DNA from: JAFAGX01 sp035623335
GTDB taxonomy: Bacteria > Acidobacteriota > Terriglobia > Terriglobales > Acidobacteriaceae
Assembly (NCBI GenBank): GCA_035623335.1
Contig: DASPTQ010000235.1
Span: 1 to 64,000, forward strand
Direction: 5' to 3'
DNA: 64,000 nt
The notes beneath the pieces are model-generated. The model was given only the letters and a program-made list of their open reading frames with translations, made no database searches and was not told the origin of the DNA. Each line of letters starts with the position of its first letter. Position 1 is the first letter of the stretch. This document shows, in pieces, positions 43,465-51,103 of the stretch. A program made the translations under genes and the position numbers.

Positions 43465-43899
43465 CTACTTTTCTTGCAGCGACTGCAGATACTTGTTCAG
43501 ATTCGCAATGCGCAGCTGCACTTGCTCTTCGTGACCCTGGCTCATACTCCAAAACACCGGTCCCCATACCGGCATCTCTTGGTCTCCGTGGGCCATCAGA
43601 CTGTTTTCTCCGCGAAGAATGCTGGTGACTTTGTCAGCAGGGTACTTTCCCCCGTTGCGCTGGGCAAGCCTGGTCAGGTCCGCCGGAGCCTGCTTCAGAG
43701 CGCCAGCCGCCGGACCGTCGCCCTTGGCGTCCTTGCCATGACAGGCGGCACAGTAGCTTACGAACATCTCCTTGCCCGACGCCGGCGATGTCATCGCTGC
43801 CGGCTCGTGTTTGACGCTAGACTTTGTTTCTTGTGCCAGGGAAACGAGTGCGCTGGCGACTACCATCGCGAGCAAAATAATCCATTGGCGAAACTGCAT
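43465..43899 (-). CDS. exported class I cytochrome c
   Basis: A 144-residue mono-haem cytochrome with a Sec leader (FRQWIILLAMVVASALVSLAQ). CAACH is the haem site, and QEMPVWGP probably holds the axial methionine. The ATG at 43899 has GAGGAGG before it. The frame is open further upstream but overlaps the receptor gene. It is a close paralogue of the cytochrome at 34.3-34.8 kb. In this operon it is the likely electron acceptor of the PQQ dehydrogenase. Confidence 0.88.
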   Translation of the reverse strand: MQFRQWIILLAMVVASALVSLAQETKSSVKHEPAAMTSPASGKEMFVSYCAACHGKDAKGDGPAAGALKQAPADLTRLAQRNGGKYPADKVTSILRGENSLMAHGDQEMPVWGPVFWSMSQGHEEQVQLRIANLNKYLQSLQEK

Positions 43900-44024
43900 A
43901 AGATCCTCCTCTCGGCCTGAGACCTCCCCGCGGCAAAAGCCATGGGTTCGACGACGGCTCCTATTCACCGTCCGTTGCAAACCAATCGACCATCCGGCGG
44001 TTCTCGATGGGGGGATCGGGCTGT

Positions 44025-47000
44025 TTAAAACTGCAACTTCACCGAGAACTGAAACTGCCGCGGGTTGAACACCGTCCTTGGCGTGCCGAAGACAGGGTTC
44101 GGCGTGTTGGGGACGGTTACGGGCACAACTCCCGCTGCGATCCAAGCGCCTCCATTGAAATTAAGGGGACCGGGTCCCACGTTCTGCGCCTGTTGCGTGG
44201 CGCAGGATACCTGACCTGTCTGAATCGCGCGCGTGATCGCGTCGTTGTAGTGCTTTGGAATCACAGGCGTTGCGCCACAGAACACGGGCGAGCCGTAAAC
44301 CGACTGCACCTCCTCAACGTTCTGACGGTTCAGCAGATTGAACGCGTCTACACCGAAGTTGAGCCGAAGGTTTTCACGAAGCTGGAAAAACCGGCCTAAA
44401 TGAAAGTCCCAGGTATAGAGAGGGTCCCCGATATAGGTATTTCTCGGTACCATCGTTTGGCAATTTTGCACGGATGTGCAATTGGTCTGGACCGGTGGCC
44501 CTCCGACGCGATCGGTGCTCAGCCCAGCGAGGTCGCCCAGCACGTCGGCACCGGGGAAGAGCGTGAAGGGGCTTCCGGATTGCAAGGTGATGATGCTGCT
44601 GATGATGAAATTTCGGTACCAGCCGTGCGATGGCATGTTCGCCGTGAAGTTCGCTACAAAGCGATTGCGCAGATCTTGGTTGGAATTGGATTTTTCTGCG
44701 CCGTAATCGAATTGATTGGGAGGCAAGTTGATGAAGGTCGTAAAGTTCCCGTTGTCGATGGTGTGGGAATAGGTATAGTTGGCCGTCATGGTGAACAAAC
44801 TTCCGATCTGCTCTCTCACGGTCACCGTCAGACCGTTGTAATTCGCATAGGCAACGTTGTTGTTGTAGTCCAGCAAGCCTCCGCTGATGGTGGGAGCTGG
44901 ATTTGCCGCGCTCGGCACGCCAAATTCCAGGCCCGAAGGATTAGACAAGGTTGCAAACAAGGGGCCGAGGTTAAAAGGTCCGAGCGTTGGATTCCCCTGG
45001 CATGGCGTAAGCGATCCGTTGGGATTCAGCCAGCCTTGCGCGAAATAAGGATTTCCTGGCTTGCTCGTGCCGAGCGGACACGGCACATTGATGTTGTTCC
45101 CGCGAACCAAGTCATGCGCATCGACGAACAAGTACGCCAGGCTGAGGGTAAGGCCATGTCCAAGCTGACGATCAATTTGGGCACTGGCCTGACTGGCATA
45201 GGGCAAGCCGCCGTTCTTCTGTATTCCTCCTGAACCTACCCCACAAGCGCCCGTCGGGGCGCCATGCACCAGCGTGCAGGGCCCGGTCAGAGTCTCGGGC
45301 GGATAAGGAGCACCCGCGAGAACTCCAAAAGCCGTCAGCGCGGCCAGGCTGATCGTCCCTCCTTGCTGCGGTGGACACGCTGAAGCAGGGAGTCCAAAGA
45401 CCACGCATGGGAGCGACGGGGTACCCGGATAGCCAGGTTGTCCGCCTAGCTGCCACCCGCCCTGGGGAGCGCGATTGTTGACCATGGGCACTTTCACAGC
45501 CGAAAGTCCTGCGGCAGTGCAGCTGGCCGGCGTCGGGCCGCCGTTGCCGCAAAAGTACCCCGGAATCGTCTTTTGGTTTCCGGTGACGAAGAAAAACGTC
45601 ATATTGTTGCGGTCAAAAAACAAGCCGTAACCGGCTCGGACCACAGTCTTGCTGTCGGGAGACCAAGCCAACCCAGCGCGCGGCTGGAACCCTTTGTAAT
45701 ACGGATCAATGGCGTATCCTAGCCCAGTTTCAACATCCCAGCGCAGGCCGTAGTTGAGGGTCAGGTTGGGTTTGATGCGCCACTGATCTTCGGCAAAGAC
45801 CCCCCAATAGCCGTGATCGAGGTGAAAGTTGAAGTTGCTGGTTAGGTTGACCGGTGTTGCATGCGGCCAGCCCTTGCCGAATCCAGCTCCGGTTGGAGGT
45901 GGTGGCACGTAGCCGTTGTAGAAGCCGTTCGAGCAGGGGGTATTCAGATCCGGACACAGCGCTCTGGGGAGCGATATACCTTGATACAGGAACTCCACGC
46001 CATCCGCCTGGGCCGGCAGAGGACAACCCGTAGTCGGAAGTGAACCGTAGGTCCCGGTGGTGATTGCGTTCACCGTATCCGCGAATGAATAGAGGCAGGC
46101 CAGGTTGGGCAAGAGAATACGCTCGGGCTCAAACCCGGGATAGTTATTCTGGTCCCAAAGATAGTTTCCGTCGAACCCGAACTTCGCGATGTGGTTGCCC
46201 TTTACCCAGGAGATCGAATCCGCTGCTTCCAGCCGGGTCTCGTAAATGGCATCGTAGGTTCCGAAGTTGTGTCCAAACTCCAGGTCGTTCACGACGCTCA
46301 GATCAGGCTCACCGGTCGCTCCCGGAAAGCTGTAATGCCGCCGGGCGTATTGGACGAGAGCCTGATTGACCACATTGGGTGTGATCACCGTGTTGACGGA
46401 ACCGAGGAGCGACTGATCGCGCACGAAGAGATTGCGGCCCCCGCTGGGGGTACCAATGCCTCCGCCATCCTCGGTGAGGCCAATGAGCTCACCGAGATCG
46501 CGCGCATCTTCGATGTTGTAGCGAATTGCTAGCCGATTATTGTTGGTGAGTTGATGGTCGAGGCGGACGAAGCCATAGTCATTGTCGCCCGTACGCAAAG
46601 TTTGCTGCAGCCCGGCAAAGCCCGGCAGGCCACCTTCCGGGTTCAACCCCAAATAGGCTTTGGCGGTATCGATGTTGTTGATGTTGTTGTACAAATCCGG
46701 AGCAAAAGTAGGCGAGTATGCATTTCGGTGCCCTTCATAGTTAGCGAAAAAGAAGGTTTTGTCTTTTCGTATGGGACCGCCGACGGTGGCGCCGAATTGG
46801 TTTTGCCGCCATACGTCTGGTAATGGCTGCGGCTGCAGCAGCGAGCGGGAATTGACCGCGTTGTTCATCAAGTACTCATAGGCGGAGCCGTGAAAATTGT
46901 TCGTCCCGGACTTGGTGACCACGTTCACAATACCGCCGACCGTGCGGCCGTAATCCGCGGTAAAGCTGTTGTTCACCACACGAAATTCCTGAACCGAGTC

Positions 47001-47657
47001 CTGGGGAGGTGTGGATCGCTGCACCCCGCTTACTTCATTGACGAAGTCTGCGCTATCCACCGTAATTTCGTTACTGAACGATCTCATGCCGCCGAAGGAA
47101 ATCTGCGTGGTTTCGAACTCCGTCACGGTAGTTCCTAAGCTGGTGCGGCTGATCGATACTCCCGGCGTCAGAAGGGCAAAGTCGGTGAAAAGACGATCGC
47201 TGATCGGCAGTGTCTGAATCTGTTGGGTGGCGATAACCTGACTGATTTCTGTCTTGGTTGGCTCGATCGTCGGAGCCTCGGTAGTCACAACCACTACTTC
47301 ACCGAGAGATGCAACTCTCAGACCTACATTGACAGTTGCCACTTGGCCCACCGTAAGCACGATGCCGGTTTGCGTGTAGTTGGCGAAACCAGTGTAGGAT
47401 GCCTTCAACTCGTAGGTACCAGGGGGAACATTCGCGATGGCATAGAATCCGCTGGTGTTGGAAGTCGCCGTGTAGGTGGTGGTGGTTGCCGTGTTGCGCA
47501 AGATGATGGCGGCACCCACGACGAGGCGACCGCCCTGGTCTGTCACCGTGCCACTCAACTGCGCGTTAGCGACAGCGCCTTGGGCAAACACCCAAGGTGC
47601 GCCGCCGGAGAAAACGGTCACAGCAAGCAAGACCTTTAGAATGGAATGCCTCCTCAT
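44025..47657 (-). CDS. TonB-dependent receptor with carboxypeptidase-regulatory-like N-terminus
   Basis: A 1210-residue outer-membrane receptor. After the Sec leader (LLAVTVFSGGAPWVFAQ), residues of about 35-115 form a carboxypeptidase regulatory-like beta sandwich (LSGTVTDQGGRLVVGAAIIL, GTYELKASYTG). A plug domain follows, then a large barrel ending RQFQFSVKLQF. This Oar-like type is abundant in Acidobacteriota and usually imports large or hydrophobic compounds. GGAGG before ATG 47657 decides the start. It heads the series cytochrome c, ALDH, pcaHG, PQQ dehydrogenase and MetE-like, so uptake of a lignin-derived aromatic is a reasonable inference. Confidence 0.93.
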   Translation of the reverse strand: MRRHSILKVLLAVTVFSGGAPWVFAQGAVANAQLSGTVTDQGGRLVVGAAIILRNTATTTTYTATSNTSGFYAIANVPPGTYELKASYTGFANYTQTGIVLTVGQVATVNVGLRVASLGEVVVVTTEAPTIEPTKTEISQVIATQQIQTLPISDRLFTDFALLTPGVSISRTSLGTTVTEFETTQISFGGMRSFSNEITVDSADFVNEVSGVQRSTPPQDSVQEFRVVNNSFTADYGRTVGGIVNVVTKSGTNNFHGSAYEYLMNNAVNSRSLLQPQPLPDVWRQNQFGATVGGPIRKDKTFFFANYEGHRNAYSPTFAPDLYNNINNIDTAKAYLGLNPEGGLPGFAGLQQTLRTGDNDYGFVRLDHQLTNNNRLAIRYNIEDARDLGELIGLTEDGGGIGTPSGGRNLFVRDQSLLGSVNTVITPNVVNQALVQYARRHYSFPGATGEPDLSVVNDLEFGHNFGTYDAIYETRLEAADSISWVKGNHIAKFGFDGNYLWDQNNYPGFEPERILLPNLACLYSFADTVNAITTGTYGSLPTTGCPLPAQADGVEFLYQGISLPRALCPDLNTPCSNGFYNGYVPPPPTGAGFGKGWPHATPVNLTSNFNFHLDHGYWGVFAEDQWRIKPNLTLNYGLRWDVETGLGYAIDPYYKGFQPRAGLAWSPDSKTVVRAGYGLFFDRNNMTFFFVTGNQKTIPGYFCGNGGPTPASCTAAGLSAVKVPMVNNRAPQGGWQLGGQPGYPGTPSLPCVVFGLPASACPPQQGGTISLAALTAFGVLAGAPYPPETLTGPCTLVHGAPTGACGVGSGGIQKNGGLPYASQASAQIDRQLGHGLTLSLAYLFVDAHDLVRGNNINVPCPLGTSKPGNPYFAQGWLNPNGSLTPCQGNPTLGPFNLGPLFATLSNPSGLEFGVPSAANPAPTISGGLLDYNNNVAYANYNGLTVTVREQIGSLFTMTANYTYSHTIDNGNFTTFINLPPNQFDYGAEKSNSNQDLRNRFVANFTANMPSHGWYRNFIISSIITLQSGSPFTLFPGADVLGDLAGLSTDRVGGPPVQTNCTSVQNCQTMVPRNTYIGDPLYTWDFHLGRFFQLRENLRLNFGVDAFNLLNRQNVEEVQSVYGSPVFCGATPVIPKHYNDAITRAIQTGQVSCATQQAQNVGPGPLNFNGGAWIAAGVVPVTVPNTPNPVFGTPRTVFNPRQFQFSVKLQF

Positions 47658-48071
47658 CGCCACCTCCGGGGACCGCTGCTCGAAGAAGTAGGTTCTCGAC
47701 GCCTCGTATGGGCCTGCGCGCGTTGGATCTAACACCCCGACCGCCGCCAGTGTTTATCACCGCAAAATGTACTCTGTCAATAAAAAAATGTATACGTTAG
47801 GCTTTTCGGATGCCCCTGGAGGCACCTCCGGGAGCTTGACTCCCCCGAACTCGGCGCCAATTTGCCTCAAAATGTATGCATCTTCACACGCTGGCAGGTT
47901 GCGAGGCGCTTCCTCGAGATCCCCGAATCGCAATCCCCGTGCGCTGTTCAGGGTGGGGATTCTTCGAGCGCTTGCAGCAGGCGATGCGGGCGTCGATCCG
48001 GGAGGCGCTTCGCCCGGGAAAGGTTGGTCATCCCGATCGTTGCTCGGAAGCCGATTCTGCCCCTTAACTGC
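47658..48071. other. 414-bp spacer without a convincing gene
   Basis: The spacer lies between the TonB receptor start and the feruloyl-CoA synthase stop. Near 47760-47880 it is AT-rich and contains three copies of AAAATGTA (about 47764, 47785 and 47874), the second extending to AATGTATACGTT, a GTATAC-centred dyad. These could be regulatory sites or -10 elements for the receptor. The remaining ORFs (for example 47767-48099) look non-coding. No terminator with a clear T-run is visible. Confidence 0.4.
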
Positions 48072-49904
48072 TCAGGCTACATCGACCCTCAGCACTTGAT
48101 CATTCGTATCGCCATATAAGGAATCGAGAAGCTCGGGACGGTTCCGTACGAGCGCACGACTGTTGACCGTGCCCTTCTCCGTCAGCTCACCGGCGGCGCT
48201 CGAGGGAGCGACTTCCACCAGCAAGGCTGCGACAATCCGGTTGGAACTGCCGGTTCCAGCGGCCGCTAGCTTCACCAAACGCTCGTGAAAGACCGCCCGG
48301 AGTGCCGGGCTCGAGGCGATTTCTGCCGGCGTCGCCGCGTGGTCCAGTCCGGCCGCGGCGGCGCAGACCTCCCAATTGGGAAAGACAAGGATTCGTACAT
48401 CATTTCGGTCGGCTCCGCAAACTACCACTTCATTGGCGAGGGGACGAAGAGCGTCCAGCGAATCAAGCCGCAGCTTACCGGCGCTGACTCTTGTGCCGGA
48501 GCTCAGCTTGAAATCCTCGTTGATCCTGCCATCGAAACGGAGTCCTGTCTTGGGCCGTTCCGGGTCAATAAAGCTGAGCAGGTCGCCGGAGCGAAAGAAA
48601 CCCTGCTCGTCGAAGGCCGCCTCGGTGGCCTTCCTGTCGCGCCAGTAACCCGGAGTGACATTGGGGCCGCGATAACGGACTTCAAAGCTGTCGTCGTGCG
48701 GTATCAGTTTGAGTTCGACTCCGGGGACGGGGATGCCGACTACGCCAGGTCCGCTCGCCTGCGCATTGCCGAAGAGCGCGATCGGAGCGGTTTCGGTCAT
48801 GCCCAGCCCGGAGACGGTCAGAATTCTGTGTCCCACGGTTTCGATCGCAAGCCGTTCCAGATCGAACCAGGTCGCTGGCTGCATGGAAGCAGCGGCATAC
48901 CAGAGAAACCTGAGCCGCCGGAAGAAATGCTCGCGCAGTGTGCGATCGGACTCGAGGTGGGGGATCAACAGTTCATAGCCCCGCGGCACATTGAAGTAGA
49001 TAGTCGGCGAGATGCGCCGCAACAGCTCCAGACTTCGACCGAAGCATGCCGGAGTCGGCTTCCCCGGGTCGATATAGAGAGTCCCACCATTGTGCAAGAT
49101 GATGCTGAAATTGCTGTTGCTACCGGCCGTGTGGTTCCACGGTGCCCAATCCACCATGACCGGAGGTTCTTCCTCGAGACAGGGCGCCACCTGCCGCTTC
49201 ATCTGCGAGTTGGAGCAGATCATGCCATGGGTGTTAATCACGGCTTTCGGCATGCCTGTCGAGCCCGAGGTAAAGAGAAACTTGGCGATGGTTTCCCGGC
49301 CGACTCGCCCGGCGGCGGCGGCAACCGCATTCCTCCCCCGGCCATCCCCACAGAGCGATGCCAGGTCGCGCATCCTCGGAGATGCCGCCGCATTGCGAAG
49401 GGCGATGACAGGAACGTGACGGTCGAGAGCCCGCTCGATGGCGTTGCGATAGAGAACGCCATCGTCGATGACCACCAGTCCGGGCGTCAACAAACGAAAG
49501 GCATGGGTGAGCTTGATATAATCGGTGCTTTGGAGCGCGTACCCAGGTGCGATCGGGGCGATGGGAATTCCAACGTAAAGCGCAGCCAGCATGAGCAAGG
49601 CATGATCGATACCGTTTGCGGCGATGAGTGCCAGCGGACGGTCGGGACCGAGCCCGCAGCCGAGTATGCCCTCGGCGAGAGCCAAAGCCCTTTCGCGAGC
49701 CTCGGCGTAGCCGATGGTCCGTTCACCGCTGCCCGTCTGCTCGACCAGAAAGGTACGATCGGGGACCTCGCGTGCCCAATAGTCCAGCCACTCGCCCACG
49801 CGATGGTCGTACTCCGCCAACGGCTCGCCGGAGCGCATCAGGCACGTGCCGTCGGCATGTCGGATAAATTCGACTTCGGGCGAAAAAAAGCGGACCGGTC
49901 GCAT
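48072..49904 (-). CDS. feruloyl-CoA synthase-like ligase
   Basis: A protein of about 610 residues that activates a hydroxycinnamate with ATP and CoA. FLFTSGSTGMPKAVINTHGMIC is the AMP-binding P-loop region. WAPWNHTAGSNSNF, YFNVPRGYELL and SGLGMTETAPI match Fcs proteins better than ordinary acyl-CoA ligases, and the C-terminal lysine region is in an unusual form. I use ATG 49904; TTG 49946 would add 14 residues. The gene is divergent from the MarR gene, an arrangement known for ferC/couR-type regulators of hydroxycinnamate genes. The exact substrate (ferulate, coumarate or sinapate) is not resolved. Confidence 0.86.
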   Translation of the reverse strand: MRPVRFFSPEVEFIRHADGTCLMRSGEPLAEYDHRVGEWLDYWAREVPDRTFLVEQTGSGERTIGYAEARERALALAEGILGCGLGPDRPLALIAANGIDHALLMLAALYVGIPIAPIAPGYALQSTDYIKLTHAFRLLTPGLVVIDDGVLYRNAIERALDRHVPVIALRNAAASPRMRDLASLCGDGRGRNAVAAAAGRVGRETIAKFLFTSGSTGMPKAVINTHGMICSNSQMKRQVAPCLEEEPPVMVDWAPWNHTAGSNSNFSIILHNGGTLYIDPGKPTPACFGRSLELLRRISPTIYFNVPRGYELLIPHLESDRTLREHFFRRLRFLWYAAASMQPATWFDLERLAIETVGHRILTVSGLGMTETAPIALFGNAQASGPGVVGIPVPGVELKLIPHDDSFEVRYRGPNVTPGYWRDRKATEAAFDEQGFFRSGDLLSFIDPERPKTGLRFDGRINEDFKLSSGTRVSAGKLRLDSLDALRPLANEVVVCGADRNDVRILVFPNWEVCAAAAGLDHAATPAEIASSPALRAVFHERLVKLAAAGTGSSNRIVAALLVEVAPSSAAGELTEKGTVNSRALVRNRPELLDSLYGDTNDQVLRVDVA

Positions 49905-50025
49905 GGGCGCAGGATCGGCACTTTTTCTGGCGTTCCGTGCACTCAAAGCCTACGAAGCTTAATCGATGGAATTCGCGACCGCAAGGGGATATAGGCCTGC
50001 CTTAGATGGGATATCGGTCGGAACC

Positions 50026-50568
50026 ATGAATCGGGGGAGCGCACCAGCATCGAGGCGCAGGGGCAGACGCCAGGAATCCCCCATCGAGGTTTACGACGAG
50101 CCGGGCCACCTAATTCGGCGCGCTCAGCAAATCGCAGTGTCGATGTTCCACTCGACCATGGGCCACCGTATGACACCCGTCCAATATTGCGTATTGCGAG
50201 TTCTCCAGGAACATCCGGGAATTGACCAGGTCACGCTTGCCAGATTGTGCGCCCTCGATACCTCCACCGCCGCCGACTTGGCCGTGCGTTTGGAAGAACG
50301 CGGTCTTGTCCGCCGGATGATGCCCCTGAAGAGCAAGCGCTTTCGCCTGCTCCATTTGACGCCGGAGGGAGCCGCGCTATTGCGGAAGCTCGTTCCCTCG
50401 AGCCGACTCCTGGCCGGCCGTTTGCTCAAAGCACTGAGCAAGGAAGAACAGAAGATATTTCTCCAGCTGCTCAAGAAATTCGTGCATTTAAACAACGAGG
50501 AAAGCCGCGCCCCCCTCGACCGGAGATTTGCCGACGCGCGAAGGAACTCCCGTTCACTCGCTGGTTGA
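50026..50568 (+). CDS. MarR family transcriptional regulator
   Basis: A 180-residue winged-helix regulator. The helix-turn-helix runs through TPVQYCVLRVLQEHPGI, VTLARLCALDTSTAADL and LEERGLVRRMMPLKSKRFRL, followed by a dimerising C-terminal helix. MarR proteins beside hydroxycinnamoyl-CoA ligases often release DNA on binding the CoA thioester. The divergent feruloyl-CoA synthase 120 bp away makes that role likely here. ATG 50026 is preferred over 49966, as neither has a strong ribosome site. Its 3' end overlaps the convergent thioesterase gene by 15 bp. Confidence 0.9.
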   Translation: MNRGSAPASRRRGRRQESPIEVYDEPGHLIRRAQQIAVSMFHSTMGHRMTPVQYCVLRVLQEHPGIDQVTLARLCALDTSTAADLAVRLEERGLVRRMMPLKSKRFRLLHLTPEGAALLRKLVPSSRLLAGRLLKALSKEEQKIFLQLLKKFVHLNNEESRAPLDRRFADARRNSRSLAG

Positions 50569-51003
50569 ATCCGCGTTCGATTCTGCCTCTCCGGCAAACC
50601 GTTCCTTCACCTCTTCTGGAATCGGTCGTGATTCGAACTGCTCTCGATCCCCATACGGGTGTGCGACCCAGACGCGCGTCTCGAAACACTCGACGGCCAA
50701 CAGGCCGCCTTTCATCAGGCGATGCTGCACCACAAAGCTTCTGTTTCCCCACTTCGCAATGGACGACTCCACTACCACGTCATCACCAAAGCGCGATGGC
50801 GCGAGGAATCGCGCCTTGATGTCGACCAACGGAATGCCGTTCATCGCGTATGACTTCATCATCTCGCGTTTGGAGAGCCCGGCCCGCTCAAACAGGGCCC
50901 TCGTGCAGGCGTCGAAACACTCGAAATAGCGAGGGAAATAGACGATCCCTCCCGGATCGCAATCACCCCACTCAATGCGCACGGTTCGTCGATTGATCAG
51001 CAT
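50554..51003 (-). CDS. 4-hydroxybenzoyl-CoA-type thioesterase (hot-dog fold)
   Basis: A 149-residue hot-dog thioesterase. The active-site segment reads EWGDCDPGGIVYFPRYFE, with the aspartate, glycine and tyrosine characteristic of 4-hydroxybenzoyl-CoA thioesterase and YbgC relatives. It probably hydrolyses an aroyl-CoA to the free acid and CoA. Between a feruloyl-CoA synthase and a hydratase/dehydrogenase, a sensible reaction is vanilloyl-CoA to vanillate. That placement is inference. The ATG at 51003 starts close to the first strand. The gene follows the FadB-like gene by 100 bp on the same strand. Confidence 0.88.
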   Translation of the reverse strand: MLINRRTVRIEWGDCDPGGIVYFPRYFECFDACTRALFERAGLSKREMMKSYAMNGIPLVDIKARFLAPSRFGDDVVVESSIAKWGNRSFVVQHRLMKGGLLAVECFETRVWVAHPYGDREQFESRPIPEEVKERFAGEAESNADSTSE

Positions 51004-51103
51004 GAAAACCTCATTAAACCAGAAGCCGTCCCGGCTCTCGCCGTGGCATCGACGCGCGCGAGGATCGACAGTAGCGGCTCATGGGAAACACAGGAGCCGC
51101 AGT

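Noticed and set aside
47767..48099. 110-codon plus-strand ORF in the receptor/feruloyl-CoA synthase spacer
   Set aside because: Composition resembles random GC-rich sequence and other frames are equally open. No motif.
48285..49994. 569-codon plus-strand frame
   Set aside because: Antisense to the feruloyl-CoA synthase-like gene. No ribosome site or family motif.
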